Below are positions 13,650 through 22,041 of a stretch of DNA of 26,330 nucleotides, piece after piece. The stretch is from a virus, in the IMG/VR virus record IMGVR_UViG_3300041407_000002, positions 1-26,330 of that record, one strand, 5' to 3'. The number at the start of each line of letters is the position of its first letter. The stretch's first letter is position 1. Both the position numbers and the translations under genes were made by a program. A model generated the notes under the pieces. The model was given only the letters and a program-made list of their open reading frames with translations. It made no database searches and was not told the DNA's origin.

Positions 13650-15856
13650 TGGCTAACGAGATTGCTAATGCTCTGGCGTCAACCGAGATGGGCGGTAAGG
13701 AGCGCCTAAGGGGTTCCACTGCAACCATCAACTTTCAAGCTTCTCGGCAACAAGCTGATGTAGGGTCCAGTGGCTTCGCTGATTCCATGGCGAATTTCGT
13801 CAAGGCCGGTACGAGCATCTACGGTGCCTACGCTGACAACAAGTCGAAGAACGCTCAGGCTGAATCCGACAAGATCATTCGATCGATGACCCTCACGCAA
13901 CGTCGAGAGGCCATTGAGGCTGGCACCCTGCATCTCCAAGATGACCCTGATGTGATGAACATCTTACGTCACGACACTGGCCGCACCGCTGCCTATGATG
14001 TCGAAAACGAGATGCAGACCAAGATCGCCTCTGGGGAGTTCGATGGGAAGGACCGGAAGGAACTTGAGGAGTATCGTCAGACGCGCCTTGAGATGGTCCA
14101 GAAGTCCTACGCTGAGGAAGCTGGGATTGACTCGACTGACCCGGACTATCAGCGGGGCTTTAACGCTGACATCGTGCAACGGAATGCGGGCCTTTTTGAC
14201 CTCCATGACCAACGTCGATCCAAGCGCCTGATTGCCCAAGCTGTGGTCAACACACGGGGCGACATCGGTGGACTTTTGGATGACCCAGAGTTCATGAAGG
14301 GGACCGACTCTGGTCCTCAGATGGCTGCCTATTTCAAGGGCAAGGCTGCGACTGGTGGTATCCCCACTGACCAAGCTTTGATCGACGCTGTAAACCTGAC
14401 CCTCAATGATGCAATCCAGAAGGACCATGGACCTAACTTCCTGCAATCCTTCCGCGACCAAACGATCACCGTCATGGGTGTTGAGCAGAAGGTCGGGGAT
14501 GTCATTGGTCAGGATAAGTACGACAACCTTCTGGCCAAGTCCTCTCAGGCTGCCTATGAGCGCAACCAGCCACGCTATGAGAAGTTCCAACTGGGCATCG
14601 CTGAGGCTACCAATCAGACCGATGCGGCTCGTGGTTGGGACATGATCCAGTCTCTCAAGACCCAGAACCAATGGGTGCAGGACACTGAGCACATGACCCC
14701 TCAGAAGCAAGCTCTGATCAACGCTGAGATTAACCTTCTGGAGAGGGTCAAGCAGGACACTCAACGGACCCTCAAGGGCACCGAAGAGGCTGCCATGACT
14801 GACAACCGTTTGCTTCGCATTGATGAGGCTTACGAGGGTCGCATGAAGGGTGATCTTGCAGGCACCGCTAAGAAGGATATGCCCGTCGATGGCAACACTG
14901 GCGAGTATAAGGAATCCGACTGGGCGACCTACGCTCAGAAGAAGCTGGGCCAGATCGAAGCGATGAACGTTCCGGTGGAACAGAAGGATCTCCTGCGCGG
15001 CAAGCTCTTGCAGTTTGACCATGCTGATGGGCCGTTCCGTCGAGGCTTCCAAACGCTGATCGATGACGCCAACAATGAGTGGACCGGGGCGGTGGCTCTG
15101 GGTGAACTTGGGGAGACCCCTAAGATCGACCAACTGACCCGCATCTATGGTCAGCAACCATCACTCATTGCGTCCCTCTACCCGGACAAGGCTGGCTTCA
15201 TTGAAAAGATGAACCAGATGAAACACGCGGGGATTAACCCAGCGGTCCTGATCGAAGCGGACAAGCGCAACAACGCCCTGCCCAAGGAAGAACAGATCCA
15301 AAGGAACATCCAATGGGAAGCCCTTAAGAGAGACTCTGAGTTCAAGAACCTCTCGGCCATCCCCAACACGATGGACACGATGGCCCGTTCTCTCTATGAC
15401 TCCTTTGTGGCCTCTACTGGTGACGCTTCGGATGCCTCTCGGCGCCTGTCGCAGTGGCTGGACAAGAACACCATCTCGTTCAAGGGTGCCGATGAGGATG
15501 TGCAAGACGGCTACCAAGGGATGGTCAACAAGAAGGACCTGATGGCCGACCCTGATGACGCCAACTCGTGGGAGCAGGGTAAGCAGATCGTTGATGAGAC
15601 TGTGGCCGGTATCAAGGCTGCAAGTCCGTACTGGGCTGAATCCCCGGTGACCATCGAGGCCAACCGAGCGGGGAACATTCAGATCACCGCATTGACTGGC
15701 GAACGCATCACCATCACTCGTGAACAACTGGGTCTGATCTATCAGGCGCGGAAGCGTGCTGCTGCTGAGCAGGCGATGAGCGAGACGGTGGACAAGGCAC
15801 AACGCAATCAAGGTCTGTACAAAGACTTCATCCGAGGGGGCAAGGGCCCTCTCTAA
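13649..15856 (+). CDS. 15: Internal core / DNA ejection protein gp15
   Basis: 735 residues; T7 gp15 has 747. ATG 13649 overlaps the gp14 stop, and AAGGAGG lies upstream inside gp14. The N-terminus is rich in Gln, Ser and Ala (TINFQASRQQADVGSSGFADSMANFVKAGTSIYGAYAD, residues about 25-62); a long, mostly helical body follows (many charged heptads, e.g. residues 75-160 and 330-420), ending in a helical tail (LGLIYQARKRAAAEQAMSETVDKAQRNQG). T7 gp15 forms a core ring inside the capsid and, on infection, the periplasmic part of the ejection tube with gp16. It lies between gp14 and gp16 as in T7. Recognised mainly by order, length and N-terminal pattern. Confidence 0.93.
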   Translation: MANEIANALASTEMGGKERLRGSTATINFQASRQQADVGSSGFADSMANFVKAGTSIYGAYADNKSKNAQAESDKIIRSMTLTQRREAIEAGTLHLQDDPDVMNILRHDTGRTAAYDVENEMQTKIASGEFDGKDRKELEEYRQTRLEMVQKSYAEEAGIDSTDPDYQRGFNADIVQRNAGLFDLHDQRRSKRLIAQAVVNTRGDIGGLLDDPEFMKGTDSGPQMAAYFKGKAATGGIPTDQALIDAVNLTLNDAIQKDHGPNFLQSFRDQTITVMGVEQKVGDVIGQDKYDNLLAKSSQAAYERNQPRYEKFQLGIAEATNQTDAARGWDMIQSLKTQNQWVQDTEHMTPQKQALINAEINLLERVKQDTQRTLKGTEEAAMTDNRLLRIDEAYEGRMKGDLAGTAKKDMPVDGNTGEYKESDWATYAQKKLGQIEAMNVPVEQKDLLRGKLLQFDHADGPFRRGFQTLIDDANNEWTGAVALGELGETPKIDQLTRIYGQQPSLIASLYPDKAGFIEKMNQMKHAGINPAVLIEADKRNNALPKEEQIQRNIQWEALKRDSEFKNLSAIPNTMDTMARSLYDSFVASTGDASDASRRLSQWLDKNTISFKGADEDVQDGYQGMVNKKDLMADPDDANSWEQGKQIVDETVAGIKAASPYWAESPVTIEANRAGNIQITALTGERITITREQLGLIYQARKRAAAEQAMSETVDKAQRNQGLYKDFIRGGKGPL

Positions 15857-15873
15857 TTCATTTAGGAGGAACC

Positions 15874-18800
15874 ATGGCTAAGAAAACCTACGCTGATGTT
15901 AAGGCTACTGGTACGGAATACGATGGCATGATCCGTGAGGCAGCGGACGCCAACGGTGTCAGTTATGACTACCTGCACAAGAAGATCTTCAATGAGTCGT
16001 CCTTCAATCCACAAGCTCAGAGCCCTACGGGGCCAAGAGGCTTGGGTCAGTTCACTCGTGCCACTGGGAAGGCCTACGGGCTCGTTACAGATGAGGACTT
16101 CTTTGACCCTGCCAAGTCTATCGGGGCCGCTGCGAAACACACTGCTGACCTCCTGAAGACCTACAAAGGGGACTACCTTAAGGCTGCCCTTGCGTACAAC
16201 CAAGGGAATGGCCGACTGGGTGCCCCTCAACTGGCTGCACTGGATCAAGGTGACTTCTCCAAGATCGCCCCTGAGGGTCGTCAGTACATGGCGAACCTTC
16301 TGGACGTGGCGGGTGACTCACCTTCCCGTAAATGGTTCGATGGGCCTGATGCCCCAAAGCAAACCGCTGAGTTCTTCAAGGCTACCCAAGGAACCTCAGC
16401 GACCTCTAAAGTGGAGCGAGGTAGCCTTGGTGATCGCTCTACGATGAACATGCAGACTCCCGGTGCGATCCCTCAATTAGAGAAGTCGTTCCGTGAGGTG
16501 GAGCTTGAACAGAACCCTGAGCATGACGCTTGGTACAACTCTGTCGAGTCCATGAAGTCTGCCCTTGCGACATCCCTTCCGGGTCAGATCTATCGGAACA
16601 TCTCCGTGGAAGACCATGACCCAATCGAATGGATGCAGGACACAGGCGACCGTGAGTGGACCCGTGAGGACTACGACCAGATCCGTAAGGAAGGAGTCGA
16701 TCCCCAGTTCTTCGGGTTCATTGGCGACTACACACGGTACGACAAGAAGAAGCTCCCAGAGGCCATCGCTCTCGCTAAAGAGAACATGGCTCACGACCAG
16801 ACTATGCGTCAGTCGGGCTGGGCTTCTCAGTTGGCTGCTGGTGGTGTCGGCGCATTGGTTGACCCACTGACCTACGTTCCTATCCCCGGCACCGCTCTGG
16901 GCTCCTTTGGGGCTCGTGTGGGTGCTCAAGCTGCCTTCTCTGGTGGCATGGCTGTAGCCGGTGAAGGAATCAAGGAAGCCACCACTGGGATCGAGGGTCA
17001 CTACCTTGGTGCTGCTGTGGGCGGTGCTGCAATTGGTGGCACCATGGCTGCTGTCTTGGATAAGTGGATCGCCAAGTCACTCGTTAAGCCAGGCCGTGAA
17101 GAGATGTCCGATGATGACCTCGAAAAGGTGCTCGCAATGCACGGTGATTCTGCCTTGCCAAACCAGCGAGTAGACCTTGAGGATGACATGCTTCCGCAAG
17201 CGCCAAAGGCTGAGGATGAGATGGACGATGAGTACCTCGAAAAGATCCTTGGGATGCACGGTGAGCGAAGCCACAAGCAAGAGGGCCGTAAGGAACTCCC
17301 TGACGATACCGTTGAGGGCATCCTTGCGCGCCACATGGAGGCCAGCCAACCGAACGAATTCGTGGGTCCAAGCGTCCGCTTACAGGCCCGTGAACAAGCG
17401 CGTCAAGCTGGTACTGAAGACCCTACCGTCATGCCTTGGAAAACCGATGAGGAGCCTCAGGAGGCCCTTGGGGTTGACTATGTGGATCACCCTTCGGAAC
17501 CCGGTGCGGTGCGTCTACGTGATGGTTCAATCCTTGGTGCTGCCAACCCTCTCAACCCAAAGCTGATCAAGGCGATGGCCGAGCTGGAACCTGAGCGGTC
17601 TGCTGCTGGGTTCCGCCTTGGTGGTCTCACTGAGATTGGCTTGACGTTGACTCGCTCAGAGGATGAGGAGTTGCGTGGTATTGGTGCCCAACTGTTCCGC
17701 TCCCCTGTGGGCGGTGAGTCAGGTTCCAACGGTAAGTTTGGCGCTGTGGCTGCTGACGTGATTGAGCGTGAGCGTGGGCAAGACCATGTGGCCCTCAATG
17801 CCATGGTGGAGGCTCAGCAAGAGGCCATGAAGGACATCTCTGTGAAGTCCCTGCCCGGTGGCCGTCAGGCTCAGCGTGAGCATGTGGATCGTCGGATCGC
17901 TGAAGCTATCGAAGACCCTACCGGGACCAAGATGGGCAAGCTGACCGAGGCCGAGAAGAACTACGCCAAGGTTGTTGAGGATCACTTCATCCGCAAGGAG
18001 GAGTCCCTTGAGAACCCAGCGATGTACGGCAACATGGATGCTGTGTCGATCATGCCAGCGACCCGTCACTCTGGTCGGTACATTCCGAACATCTATGACG
18101 ATGCCATCAAGCTTCTCAACATCCAACGCTTCGGTGGCCCTGAGGGGCTCCAGAAGGCAATCGTTGAAAGCTGGATGGCGAGCTACCTAAGTCGTCCTGC
18201 CGTCCGCACCCGGATCGACAAGATGATCAAGGAAGGCATCGAGAAGGGCGGCAAAGTGGCAACCCCAGAGGAACTCAAAAAGGCGGTCGTGGAGTACGCC
18301 CATAACAAGGCGTTTGGTATTAGCCACACGGCTGACTTCAACCGCTCCTCGCTGATCGACGATAACCTCGAAGGTCTGGTGGGTCAGGAGGCTAATAACT
18401 TCCTCGAAGGTCGCCACCTCTTTGACTCCGACATGGCTGTTCAACTCAGTGATGGGACCACCTTCTCTGTGAATGATCTGCGCACCTTCGATGTCCCTCA
18501 GATCACCTCCTCGTACAACCGTCGAGTGAATGGCGACATCGGGATCATGGCTGCCACTGGTAAGGACACCAAGGCTCTCAAGGACGCGATCCTCAAGATC
18601 AAATCCAAGAAGGGCAACACCATGGAAGTGGAAGCCTTGCAGGAGTCCATCAAGCTGCTCACCGGGCGGTCTCGACGGGACCCTGACAGCGCTGCCGCAA
18701 CGTTCGCTCGTGCCTTGACTGACGTATCGTTCGCCACCAAGAACGCCTACATGGGCGTCCAGAACCTCACAGAGGTCGCTGGGTTGATCACTAAGGGCCA

Positions 18801-20058
18801 CACACGGATGCTCATGAAGGGTGTCCCGTTCCTGCGTGAGATGACCACTTGGGGCACCAAGATCAAACCTGAGCAACTGGCTGACATGCACAACATGATC
18901 TTCGGTCGGGAACTGGATGATCTCATCCGGCCTCGCCGTAGCGACATCGTTGATCGCTTGCGGAACCAAGGCAGCGGCAAGCTCGTGGCTAACGCTGTGG
19001 GCACCTTGAAGTTCGCCACTGGTGAGGTAGCAGCTCGTTCGCCATTCACCAAGTTCCTCACTGAGACCTCCAACTACATCATGGACGCTGGTCGTCAAGG
19101 TGCTCTGGTGGACCTCGTGAATCACTCGCTATCTGGGAAGCCCTCTAAGTTGTTCTCGAAGGAACGGCTCCACGCGATGTCGATCACCGAGGCTCAGTTT
19201 GGTGACATGCGGAACGCTCTCAAGGAGCATCTCGTGGCTGATCCTAAAGGTGGCTTTAAGGTCCGTGACCGGGCGAAGTTCCAGCAAGACCCTCGGGTGA
19301 TGGACATCTGGCGGATGGGTGACAAGGTGGCGGATGAAACCGTGCTGCGTCCTCACAAGCTGAGTAACTCCGACTCCATCGCTCAGAACGCTTGGATGAA
19401 GCTGGCCATGCAATTCAAGAACTTTGTCTTCCGTTCCGTGAATGGTCGCCTCGTGAGAGGTGTCTACAACGCCACCAAGAACAAGCAGGCCATCGACCAG
19501 ACCATGCAAGTGGGGATCTCTCTGGGCCTCGCTGCGAGCTTCTATGTGGCGCAACGCTACGTTCAAGCTCAGGGGATGCCTAAAGAAGAACGTCGAGACT
19601 TCCTCAAGCGCTCTCTGGATATGAACATGATTGCCTATGCCGCTGCATCGCGTAGCTCTCACGTTGGTTCCCCACTGGGCATTGCGAACTTCGCTATGGC
19701 CCCTCTGGGCTTCGATGCGGCTGCTGCTGTGCGTACCTCTGTGCTCCCTCGTGGGCCTCAGTACAGCGAGCGTAACAAGGCCGTGAAGTATTCCCCATTG
19801 CGCTCATCGGGCATTCAAGACTTCCAGTCGAGGCTCCTTGAGCAAGTGCCTGGGGTTGGTGTCCTTGGGTCGATCTATCAGGCTGGTTCCGGCACCGCTG
19901 GGCTCATGCGTGAAGAAGGTCGCTCCATGGACCAGCAATACAAGGCTTCCCTCTACAACGGTTTACGCAACCTCATCCCTAACGACCCAGTGTCGCAACG
20001 GGCTCTCAATGCGCTCATGCAGGAACAAGGCATGGAGTACGGGAAGCGCGGTCGCTAA
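15874..20058 (+). CDS. 16: Internal core / ejection protein gp16 with lytic transglycosylase domain
   Basis: 1394 residues, longer than T7 gp16 (1318). Residues about 15-145 are a lysozyme-like transglycosylase: EYDGMIREAADANGVSYDYL, catalytic E41 in FNESSF, GPRGLGQFT (about 52-60) and LAYNQGNGRLG (about 108-118). T7 gp16 has E37 in WTESRF at this point. It cuts peptidoglycan locally so DNA can pass. The remainder matches T7 gp16 (for example VDPLTYVPIPG at about 329-339, GFRLGGLTEIGL at about 578-590, KFGAVAADVIERE) and forms the inner-membrane part of the ejection channel. Residues about 408-492 hold an insertion with three degenerate repeats, annotated separately. AGGAGG precedes ATG; the TAA is part of the next promoter. 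Confidence 0.97.
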   Translation: MAKKTYADVKATGTEYDGMIREAADANGVSYDYLHKKIFNESSFNPQAQSPTGPRGLGQFTRATGKAYGLVTDEDFFDPAKSIGAAAKHTADLLKTYKGDYLKAALAYNQGNGRLGAPQLAALDQGDFSKIAPEGRQYMANLLDVAGDSPSRKWFDGPDAPKQTAEFFKATQGTSATSKVERGSLGDRSTMNMQTPGAIPQLEKSFREVELEQNPEHDAWYNSVESMKSALATSLPGQIYRNISVEDHDPIEWMQDTGDREWTREDYDQIRKEGVDPQFFGFIGDYTRYDKKKLPEAIALAKENMAHDQTMRQSGWASQLAAGGVGALVDPLTYVPIPGTALGSFGARVGAQAAFSGGMAVAGEGIKEATTGIEGHYLGAAVGGAAIGGTMAAVLDKWIAKSLVKPGREEMSDDDLEKVLAMHGDSALPNQRVDLEDDMLPQAPKAEDEMDDEYLEKILGMHGERSHKQEGRKELPDDTVEGILARHMEASQPNEFVGPSVRLQAREQARQAGTEDPTVMPWKTDEEPQEALGVDYVDHPSEPGAVRLRDGSILGAANPLNPKLIKAMAELEPERSAAGFRLGGLTEIGLTLTRSEDEELRGIGAQLFRSPVGGESGSNGKFGAVAADVIERERGQDHVALNAMVEAQQEAMKDISVKSLPGGRQAQREHVDRRIAEAIEDPTGTKMGKLTEAEKNYAKVVEDHFIRKEESLENPAMYGNMDAVSIMPATRHSGRYIPNIYDDAIKLLNIQRFGGPEGLQKAIVESWMASYLSRPAVRTRIDKMIKEGIEKGGKVATPEELKKAVVEYAHNKAFGISHTADFNRSSLIDDNLEGLVGQEANNFLEGRHLFDSDMAVQLSDGTTFSVNDLRTFDVPQITSSYNRRVNGDIGIMAATGKDTKALKDAILKIKSKKGNTMEVEALQESIKLLTGRSRRDPDSAAATFARALTDVSFATKNAYMGVQNLTEVAGLITKGHTRMLMKGVPFLREMTTWGTKIKPEQLADMHNMIFGRELDDLIRPRRSDIVDRLRNQGSGKLVANAVGTLKFATGEVAARSPFTKFLTETSNYIMDAGRQGALVDLVNHSLSGKPSKLFSKERLHAMSITEAQFGDMRNALKEHLVADPKGGFKVRDRAKFQQDPRVMDIWRMGDKVADETVLRPHKLSNSDSIAQNAWMKLAMQFKNFVFRSVNGRLVRGVYNATKNKQAIDQTMQVGISLGLAASFYVAQRYVQAQGMPKEERRDFLKRSLDMNMIAYAAASRSSHVGSPLGIANFAMAPLGFDAAAAVRTSVLPRGPQYSERNKAVKYSPLRSSGIQDFQSRLLEQVPGVGVLGSIYQAGSGTAGLMREEGRSMDQQYKASLYNGLRNLIPNDPVSQRALNALMQEQGMEYGKRGR
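17104..17346 (+). repeat. Three-copy degenerate repeat inside gp16
   Basis: Protein residues 411-426 (MSDDDLEKVLAMHGDS), 450-465 (MDDEYLEKILGMHGER) and about 476-491 (PDDTVEGILARHMEAS) share the pattern DD-x-x-(L/V)-E-(K/G)-(I/V)-L-x-x-H. Copies one and two also share DNA, with CCTCGAAAAG and ATGCACGGTGA. They are separated by acidic or charged linkers. As I recall T7 gp16, the flanking conserved sequence (ending at the EFVGPSVRLQARE-like block) is joined directly, so this looks like an inserted, internally duplicated module. Confidence 0.75.
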
Positions 20059-20078
20059 AACCCCTCACTATGGCTAAC
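20056..20078 (+). promoter_or_regulatory. Phage RNA polymerase promoter upstream of tail fibre gene 17
   Basis: TAAAACCCCTCACTATGG at 20056-20073 then CTAAC; the same 4A/4C variant as at 12585. Its TAA is the gp16 stop codon. Expected start at G20073. It drives genes 17, 17.5, 18, Rz/Rz1 and 19. Confidence 0.9.
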
Positions 20079-20100
20079 GGGCTCCTTCATGGGGCCCTTT
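20079..20100 (+). terminator. Terminator-like hairpin directly after the gene 17 promoter
   Basis: GGGCTCC (20079-20085) pairs with GGGGCCC (20091-20097) over 7 bp with one G-U, loop TTCAT, followed by TTTCTATTTC. It begins six bases after the predicted transcript start. This could be a weak terminator for readthrough RNA or a protective 5' hairpin of the fibre mRNA. The interrupted T tract leaves both options open. Confidence 0.55.
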
Positions 20101-20124
20101 CTATTTCTGACTTAAGGAGACCAT

Positions 20125-21537
20125 ATGGCTATCCCGAAGACAGTTCGGACATACACGCTCAATGGCACCCTCAAGGACTTCACGATCCCTTTCGAGTATC
20201 TCGCTCGAAAGTTCGTGGTCGTCACATTGATTGGTGTTGACCGGCGTGAGCTGATCCTGAACACCGACTACCGTTTCTCCACTTCAACCCAGATCACCAC
20301 CTTGCGTGGCTCTGCTTGGGGCCCTGCTGATAGCTATGACCTAATCGAGATCCGCCGTCTGACTTCCGCCACGGAACGTCTGGTTGACTTCGCTGATGGT
20401 TCGATCTTGCGGGCCTACGATTTGAACACCTCTCAGGTGCAATCCCTGCACATCGCTGAGGAAGCCCGTGACTTGACCGCTGACACAATCGGCGTGGACA
20501 ACGATGGCAACCTTGACGCTCGTGCTCGACGCATCGTGAACGTGGCAGACCCAATCAACGAGGGTGACGCTGTGACCCTTCGCTATGAGCTGGATCATGC
20601 AGCCTCGACGCTGGGCAACAAGGTGGCCTCTGAGGCTGCCCGTGATGCCTCTGTGGCCGCTAAGGATCTCTCGGTTACCGCAAGGATCGCCTCTGAGGCT
20701 GCTCGTGACTTGGCGAACACCTACAAGGGTAACGCGCTGACATCAGCGAACGCCTCTGAGGTGTCCAACCTGTCCTCCAAAGACTGGGCCTCGAAGGCTG
20801 AAGACTCGGTGGTCTCTGGTGGCCTCTATTCGAGTTACCACTACAGCCGTAAGGCCGAGATTCAGGCCGGTCTTGCGACGACTAACGGGGCTGCTCAGGT
20901 AGCTCTGGCGACCACTCAGGCTGGCATTGCGACCACTCAGGCAAACAATTCTGCTAACAGTGCAACTGCGAGTCAGGACTCAAGGTTGGCCTCAGAGGCT
21001 GCGCGTGACGCTGCTCAAACTTCTGAGACAAACGCGGCTGGTTGGGCTGCTGGCGTGAACATGCCGAGTGCCTCTGGTAATGCCTTGAAAGTAGTTCGTC
21101 AGAACACTTCAGAGACAGGCTTTGAGTACGTGTGGGGCCTCGACACAATCCGGGCGCAGATGATCGGCACTGTGAGTCAAGCAGCCGGAGTGCCGACCGG
21201 GGCAATCATTGAGTATGGAAGTAATGCTAATGGCCGGTGGACCAAGTGGGCTGATGGAACAATGATCACTAATCACCGGCTTGGTCTTACCTTAAACCTG
21301 ACAACTACCTTTGGGTCAATGTACTACGCGTCGGTTGGGTCAGTTGGTTATCCGGTTTCGTTCGTTGGAATTCCAGCACGGACAATCACCGTCTCCATCT
21401 CTGGAGGTGGGGCATGGGCTGGGCACGGGGATAATCAGACGGCATCGGCCACTGGTTCCTCAATTGTTATTTCACCCATTTCAAGACCCAGCGCGGTTGT
21501 AGTTCTCGACATTATTGCTGTAGGTCGTTGGTACTAA
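20125..21537 (+). CDS. 17: Tail fibre protein gp17 with a non-T7 tip
   Basis: 470 residues; T7 gp17 has 553. Residues 1 to about 150 are the T7-type anchor domain that binds the tail: IPFEYLARKFVVVTLIGVDR (21-40), WGPADSYDLIEIRRLT, RLVDFADGSILRAYDLN, EEARDLTADTIGVDNDG. Residues about 155-310 are an Ala/Ser-rich coiled-coil shaft with three copies of SEAARD (169-174, 190-195, 290-295) and repeats of ATTQAG-like units. The tip, from about 340, has GAIIEYGSNANGRWTKWADGTMI (359-381) and a beta-rich, Gly-rich end unlike the T7 tip; it resembles, from memory, C-terminal domains of Pseudomonas phage and prophage fibres. The tip contacts the host receptor. AAGGAG precedes ATG. Confidence 0.94.
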   Translation: MAIPKTVRTYTLNGTLKDFTIPFEYLARKFVVVTLIGVDRRELILNTDYRFSTSTQITTLRGSAWGPADSYDLIEIRRLTSATERLVDFADGSILRAYDLNTSQVQSLHIAEEARDLTADTIGVDNDGNLDARARRIVNVADPINEGDAVTLRYELDHAASTLGNKVASEAARDASVAAKDLSVTARIASEAARDLANTYKGNALTSANASEVSNLSSKDWASKAEDSVVSGGLYSSYHYSRKAEIQAGLATTNGAAQVALATTQAGIATTQANNSANSATASQDSRLASEAARDAAQTSETNAAGWAAGVNMPSASGNALKVVRQNTSETGFEYVWGLDTIRAQMIGTVSQAAGVPTGAIIEYGSNANGRWTKWADGTMITNHRLGLTLNLTTTFGSMYYASVGSVGYPVSFVGIPARTITVSISGGGAWAGHGDNQTASATGSSIVISPISRPSAVVVLDIIAVGRWY

Positions 21538-21553
21538 CTAAAGGAGACCCTTA

Positions 21554-21769
21554 ATGATTCAAATCGACTTCAACAACGGCGTGGTTCAAGCGACCCCCGT
21601 TGTAGGAGCCGCTGTGACTGACGTGGCAGCTCGCCTGTTCTTGGGGCTGTCACCTTCAGAGTGGTTCTACGCATCCGCCGTTTTGTACTCCCTCGTGATG
21701 ACTGTAATCGTGGTTTACAAGACCGTTAAAGAAGAACGCCGAAAGGACAAGGAGGTAAACAAAGAATGA
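21554..21769 (+). CDS. 17.5: Class II holin (gp17.5-like)
   Basis: 71 residues; T7 gp17.5 has 67. IDFNNGVVQATPVVGAAVTDVAARLF (4-29) matches LDFNNELIKAAPIVGTGVADVSARLF of T7 gp17.5. Then GLSPSEWFYASAVLYSLVMTVIVVY spans a clear transmembrane segment (about 38-55), followed by a strongly basic, charged tail KTVKEERRKDKE. A weaker hydrophobic stretch lies at 10-30. It makes inner-membrane holes that trigger lysis and let the endolysin, encoded outside this window, reach the wall. AAGGAG precedes ATG, and the stop overlaps the gp18 start (ATGA). Confidence 0.93.
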   Translation: MIQIDFNNGVVQATPVVGAAVTDVAARLFLGLSPSEWFYASAVLYSLVMTVIVVYKTVKEERRKDKEVNKE

Positions 21770-22029
21770 GCAACATGGAGAACCTTCTGGAGCAACTACT
21801 GGAGGCCATCGACACCGAGAAGGCTCAGTACATGCTTCAAGACCTACGGGACCCTGAGAAGCGCACACCGCAACTCTACAACGCCATTGAGAAACTCCTC
21901 GAACGACACAAGTTCACCATCGCCAAGTTGAAGCCAAACGCATCCCTCTTGGGTGATCTGGCTGCTGCTCTCGATGAGGTCCCTGAGTTGTCCGATGCGG
22001 AACTCTACGGCTCTAACAGCACGCATTAA
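21766..22029 (+). CDS. 18: Small terminase subunit gp18
   Basis: 87 residues; T7 gp18 has 89. MLQDLRDPEKRTPQLYNAIEKLLERHKFTIAKLKPNASLLGDLAAALDE (about 23-71) parallels the T7 block MLADLSDHERRSPQLYNAINKLLDRHKFQIGKLQPD and GGLAGALEE. It recognises concatemeric phage DNA and positions the large subunit for packaging and end formation. ATG 21766 overlaps the holin stop, and AAGGAGG lies within the holin gene. The acidic N- and C-terminal ends are typical. Confidence 0.94.
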   Translation: MSNMENLLEQLLEAIDTEKAQYMLQDLRDPEKRTPQLYNAIEKLLERHKFTIAKLKPNASLLGDLAAALDEVPELSDAELYGSNSTH

Positions 22030-22041
22030 AGGAGGCCCTAT

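Noticed and set aside
13964-15157. 397-codon and similar long minus-strand frames opposite gp15, gp16 and gp9
   Set aside because: All are shadows of conserved + strand genes; none has a ribosome site plus a plausible protein, and the whole phage block is transcribed one way.
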